From assembly GCF_900291465.1 (NCBI RefSeq), contig NZ_LT985808.1, positions 792,326 through 856,325 on the forward strand: a stretch of 64,000 nucleotides of DNA, read 5' to 3'. The translations under genes and the position numbers were made by a program. Each line of letters opens with the position of its first letter. Position 1 is the first letter of the stretch. The DNA comes from Bacteroides sp. Marseille-P3684. Its GTDB lineage: Bacteria; Bacteroidota; Bacteroidia; Bacteroidales; Bacteroidaceae. The notes under the pieces were generated by a model, which saw nothing but the letters and a program-made list of their open reading frames with translations, was not told the DNA's origin and did not search any database. Positions 61,887-64,000 of this stretch are shown in pieces.

Positions 61887-62405
61887 TCAGTTCTTCGCCG
61901 TTCCGTACTTGTCTATCAGTCCGCGGATGACCTCCGCCGTCAGCTCATGTCCCTCCAGGAGGGGGAACCCTTCCCAGCGGACGATGCCCTGCGGGTCGAT
62001 GAGGATGACGTGCGGGATGCCCTTCACCTGGAGCGCGTTCTTCATCGTCGCCCGGGTGTCGATGGCGCTGCTGTACTCCAGTACGGGCGAAGGCATTGCC
62101 TTCACGTCCTCCGCCTTCTCGTCAGAGAGGCCGATGACCACCAGCTCGTCCTTGAACTGCTTCTGGAACTCGTTCAGTTCGGGGATAGCCTTCCGGCAGG
62201 GACCGCACCACGTCGCCCAGAAGTCGATGAGGACGAACTTGCCCTTTGTCTCCGGCTGTGCGGTGAGCCACTGCTCCACGGTCAGCTCGGGTGCCTTCCT
62301 GTTGAGGAACGAGGCAGCCCACAGCTGCTTGCCGTTGTTGCTCTCCTGTGCCATTCCCGCTATGCTGCACAGCAGGAAGGCGATGCACGTAAGTAGCTTG
62401 TTCAT
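61887..62405 (-). CDS. TlpA-family periplasmic thioredoxin-like reductase
   Basis: The 172-residue protein has a signal peptide (about 1-19, ending GMAQ). A thioredoxin fold follows, with active site WCGPC (Cys67, Cys70) in LIDFWATWCGPCRKAIPEL and the cis-Pro loop KGIPHVILIDPQG. It is likely a periplasmic disulfide reductase. The gene is 6 bases downstream of the nitroreductase lipoprotein, so the two are probably co-transcribed. Confidence 0.9.
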   Translation of the reverse strand: MNKLLTCIAFLLCSIAGMAQESNNGKQLWAASFLNRKAPELTVEQWLTAQPETKGKFVLIDFWATWCGPCRKAIPELNEFQKQFKDELVVIGLSDEKAEDVKAMPSPVLEYSSAIDTRATMKNALQVKGIPHVILIDPQGIVRWEGFPLLEGHELTAEVIRGLIDKYGTAKN

Positions 62406-62411
62406 GGCGCC

Positions 62412-63059
62412 TTACTCGATGAATTTCACTTTGCTCATGTCGCGCGACTTGGCTTCGGGCGCCTCGTCGGGGTAACCCAGGGCGATGGCGTAGAGCAGCC
62501 GGTGCGTGTCGGGGAGGTCCAGCCGTTTGAGGTACTCTGCAGCTGCGGGCGTCTCCATGAAGCGGGTGGCGCCGCCCAGGCAGCACGAACCGATGCCCAG
62601 CGACTGTGCCGCGAGGATGATGTTCTCGCCCAGCAGGCCGCAGTCGACCTGCGAGAGGTCATAGGTCGTGTCGTAGGCGATGAAGACCACCGTCGGCGCG
62701 TTGTTGAACATGTTGCGGAAGCCCGGACGCTCGGCTGCCTTGGGGTTCTCCTTCTTGTACAGTTCGGTCAGTCCGTTGATGAAGTCCGCGTTGTCGGTCA
62801 CGCGCACCTGCCACGACTCCCGGTGCATCCCGTTGGGGGCATGGATGCCGCACTCCAGGATGCGTTGCAGCGTGTCGCGGTTCACCGGCTGGGGTTTGTA
62901 CTGACGGATGCTGCGCCGCGCCATGATGTTCTCGATGACGATGTCCGAGCGGCTCGGCAACGGTTCCTGAGCAGGAGCTTCCTGCTGTGCCGGACTGCAT
63001 CCGGCAAGGGCGGCACACATGCAGAGTCCGCCCACAAGCGATTTCAATGTTGCGTTCAT
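62412..63059 (-). CDS. Nitroreductase-family lipoprotein
   Basis: The 215-residue protein joins a lipoprotein signal (lipobox ALAGC, Cys21) to a nitroreductase domain: RRSIRQYKPQPVNRDTLQRI (flavin phosphate binding), HAPNGMHRESWQVRV, and GLLGENIILAAQSLGIGSCC near the C-terminal half. The domain normally binds FMN and reduces nitro compounds or quinones with NAD(P)H in the cytoplasm. Export to the periplasm is unusual and leaves the electron donor unclear; the linked TlpA-like protein suggests a periplasmic redox role, by inference. Confidence 0.85.
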   Translation of the reverse strand: MNATLKSLVGGLCMCAALAGCSPAQQEAPAQEPLPSRSDIVIENIMARRSIRQYKPQPVNRDTLQRILECGIHAPNGMHRESWQVRVTDNADFINGLTELYKKENPKAAERPGFRNMFNNAPTVVFIAYDTTYDLSQVDCGLLGENIILAAQSLGIGSCCLGGATRFMETPAAAEYLKRLDLPDTHRLLYAIALGYPDEAPEAKSRDMSKVKFIE

Positions 63060-63099
63060 GTTATGAGGTATTGGGTGATTGGCTGTCAGGGATTCGGGG

Positions 63100-63480
63100 T
63101 TACTTGTCCTTCGGCTTGTCGTCGGACTTCAGTCCGTCCACGAAGCCGTCGATGGCGGCGCCTGTCTTGTCGATGACGTCCCCTGCCTTCTCGATGACCT
63201 TGCCGGCGTGCTCCTTGAAGGCGGCGGAAGCATACTCACCCTGCAGGCGGGCGATCTCCCTCAGCTCATCCTCGGACAGATCCTTGGCGTCCTTCGCCTT
63301 GTCCAGGAGGGCGCTGAACTTCTTGTTCGCCTCCTCCCACTGCGCCTCGGTGTAGCTGCTGCCCTTGTCCTTCACCTCCTCGATGAAGTCCTTCAGTTCG
63401 TCCACTTGGCTCTTCTCCCGGCAGGAGTCGAGCGAGAATGCCGCTGCGAAAAGCAGGGCGTAGATAAAGAATCTTTTCAT
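63100..63480 (-). CDS. Small helical lipoprotein (DUF6565-like)
   Basis: The 126-residue protein has a lipobox ending at Cys20 (SLDSC). An almost entirely helical charged region follows: VDELKDFIEEVKDKG, YTEAQWEEANKKFSALLDKAK, LSEDELREIARLQGEYAS and a repeated amphipathic tail GKVIEKAGDVIDKTGAAIDG. It resembles DUF6565 lipoproteins of Bacteroidales. Function unknown. A minus-strand TATATTTG lies at 63645-63652. Confidence 0.75.
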   Translation of the reverse strand: MKRFFIYALLFAAAFSLDSCREKSQVDELKDFIEEVKDKGSSYTEAQWEEANKKFSALLDKAKDAKDLSEDELREIARLQGEYASAAFKEHAGKVIEKAGDVIDKTGAAIDGFVDGLKSDDKPKDK

Positions 63481-63644
63481 ACTCTTGACTGGTTAAGTCC
63501 CGCCTGCGTCCGGTACGCCCGTTGGCAGGGAGTCCGTCGCCCGTCCGTTGCAGCCCGTCGCCTGCGGAAGTGATTGAACAGTATCGGGTCACGGACGCTC
63601 TGCCCTGCGTACCTGCCGCCGGGACGCCGTCCGTGATACCTTCG

Positions 63645-63652
63645 CAAATATA
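63645..63652 (-). promoter_or_regulatory. Candidate -7 box of the small lipoprotein gene
   Basis: On the minus strand TATATTTG fits TAnnTTTG, giving a leader of about 160 bases before the start codon. No well-spaced -33. Confidence 0.45.
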
Positions 63653-63720
63653 CGGCTTTTGCGTACAAAAAGGAGTGAAAAAAGTCCACATTATGTTGCA
63701 CGTGCCTCCCCGTCGGGTAT

Positions 63721-63757
63721 AAAAAAAGGGGCGCTGCAGAGCAACGTCCCCTTTCCT
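63721..63757 (-). terminator. Terminator of pckA
   Basis: On the minus strand AAAGGGG and CCCCTTT enclose an inner CGTTGC / GCAGCG stem, followed by a run of T. It starts about 30 bases after the pckA stop. Confidence 0.88.
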
Positions 63758-63787
63758 TTTAATATGGCGTATGATGGAATGCCCGTC

Positions 63788-64000
63788 TTAGAGCTTCGGA
63801 CCAGCAGCAACCAAAGCCTTGCCGGCTTCGTTACCGGTGAACTTGGCGAAGTTCTTGATGAAGCGGCCGGCGAGGTCCTTGGCCTTCTCGTCCCACTGAG
63901 CAGCGTCAGCGTAGGTATCGCGCGGGTCAAGGATCTTCGGGTCTACTCCCGGAAGCTCCGTCGGAACGACGAAGTCGAAGTACGGGATGGTCTTCGTGGG
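63788..64000 (-). CDS. pckA: Phosphoenolpyruvate carboxykinase (ATP), C-terminal fragment
   Basis: Only the last 70 codons lie in the window. The reading [50 protein letters not shown] and the end AGPKL match the C-terminus of ATP-dependent PEP carboxykinase in Bacteroidales. The enzyme interconverts oxaloacetate and PEP, and in these anaerobes mainly fixes CO2 on the way to succinate. The start lies outside the window. Confidence 0.88.
   Translation of the reverse strand, partial: PTKTIPYFDFVVPTELPGVDPKILDPRDTYADAAQWDEKAKDLAGRFIKNFAKFTGNEAGKALVAAGPKL

Overview
The window is chromosomal DNA from a high-GC member of the Bacteroidales (phylum Bacteroidota). The evidence is four-fold: SusC/SusD pairs, an ECF sigma factor with a FecR anti-sigma factor, a fused SecDF, and promoters of the TTTG / TAnnTTTG type with no clear Shine-Dalgarno signals. 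The family or genus cannot be fixed from the sequence alone. No transposase, phage module, rRNA or CRISPR array is visible. The strong GC bias makes long open frames appear opposite most real genes; these were ignored.

Layout. (1) 1-10442: a sigma / FecR / SusC / SusD / secreted zinc-metalloprotease operon bracketed by near-identical direct repeats of about 370 bp, probably a peptide- or glycoprotein-scavenging locus. (2) 10545-13917: a small metal-homeostasis cluster with a HYC_CC_PP-type protein, a TonB-dependent receptor and a periplasmic HMA-domain protein. (3) 14400-26291: a pectin utilisation locus with SusC, SusD, a DUF5123-type lipoprotein, a pectin methylesterase and two PL1 pectate lyases. 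(4) 27276-31563: the housekeeping run ftsX, DUF3098, uppP, truB, queA, folK. (5) 31640-38346: metK behind a probable SAM-II riboswitch, then a LOG-family gene, DUF4271, hemD, rnpA, yidD, tatD-like and tyrS. (6) 38365-40340: a frameshifted DUF4373 gene, a small inverted-repeat element, a small zinc-ribbon gene and tRNA-Gln. (7) 40518-46186, minus strand: kduD and kduI, which continue catabolism of the pectin products made by locus 3, then korB and korA. (8) 46530-53926: tRNA-Arg, secDF, a nuclease/phosphatase-family membrane protein, two overlapping rhomboid genes, HU and a fructose-6-phosphate-aldolase-type gene. (9) 55013-61610: a complete vitamin B12 uptake operon (riboswitch, BtuG-like lipoprotein, BtuB, BtuF, BtuC, BtuD). 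(10) 61670-64000: a candidate small RNA, a TlpA-like thioredoxin, a nitroreductase lipoprotein, a small lipoprotein and the 3' end of pckA.

Intergenic DNA is dominated by repeats. The most striking is an apparently non-coding element of about 560 bp, present three times (about 26497-27055, 42567-43126, 54100-54678). The copies differ at many bases, yet the spacing between their landmarks is identical to the base. The only length change in the core is one extra 22-bp tandem unit in the third copy. The ends of each copy are complementary to each other, and they differ between copies in a paired way. Around these sit four identical 34-bp hairpin elements and many CAATTGACAATTG-type tracts, which supply the stop codon of three genes.
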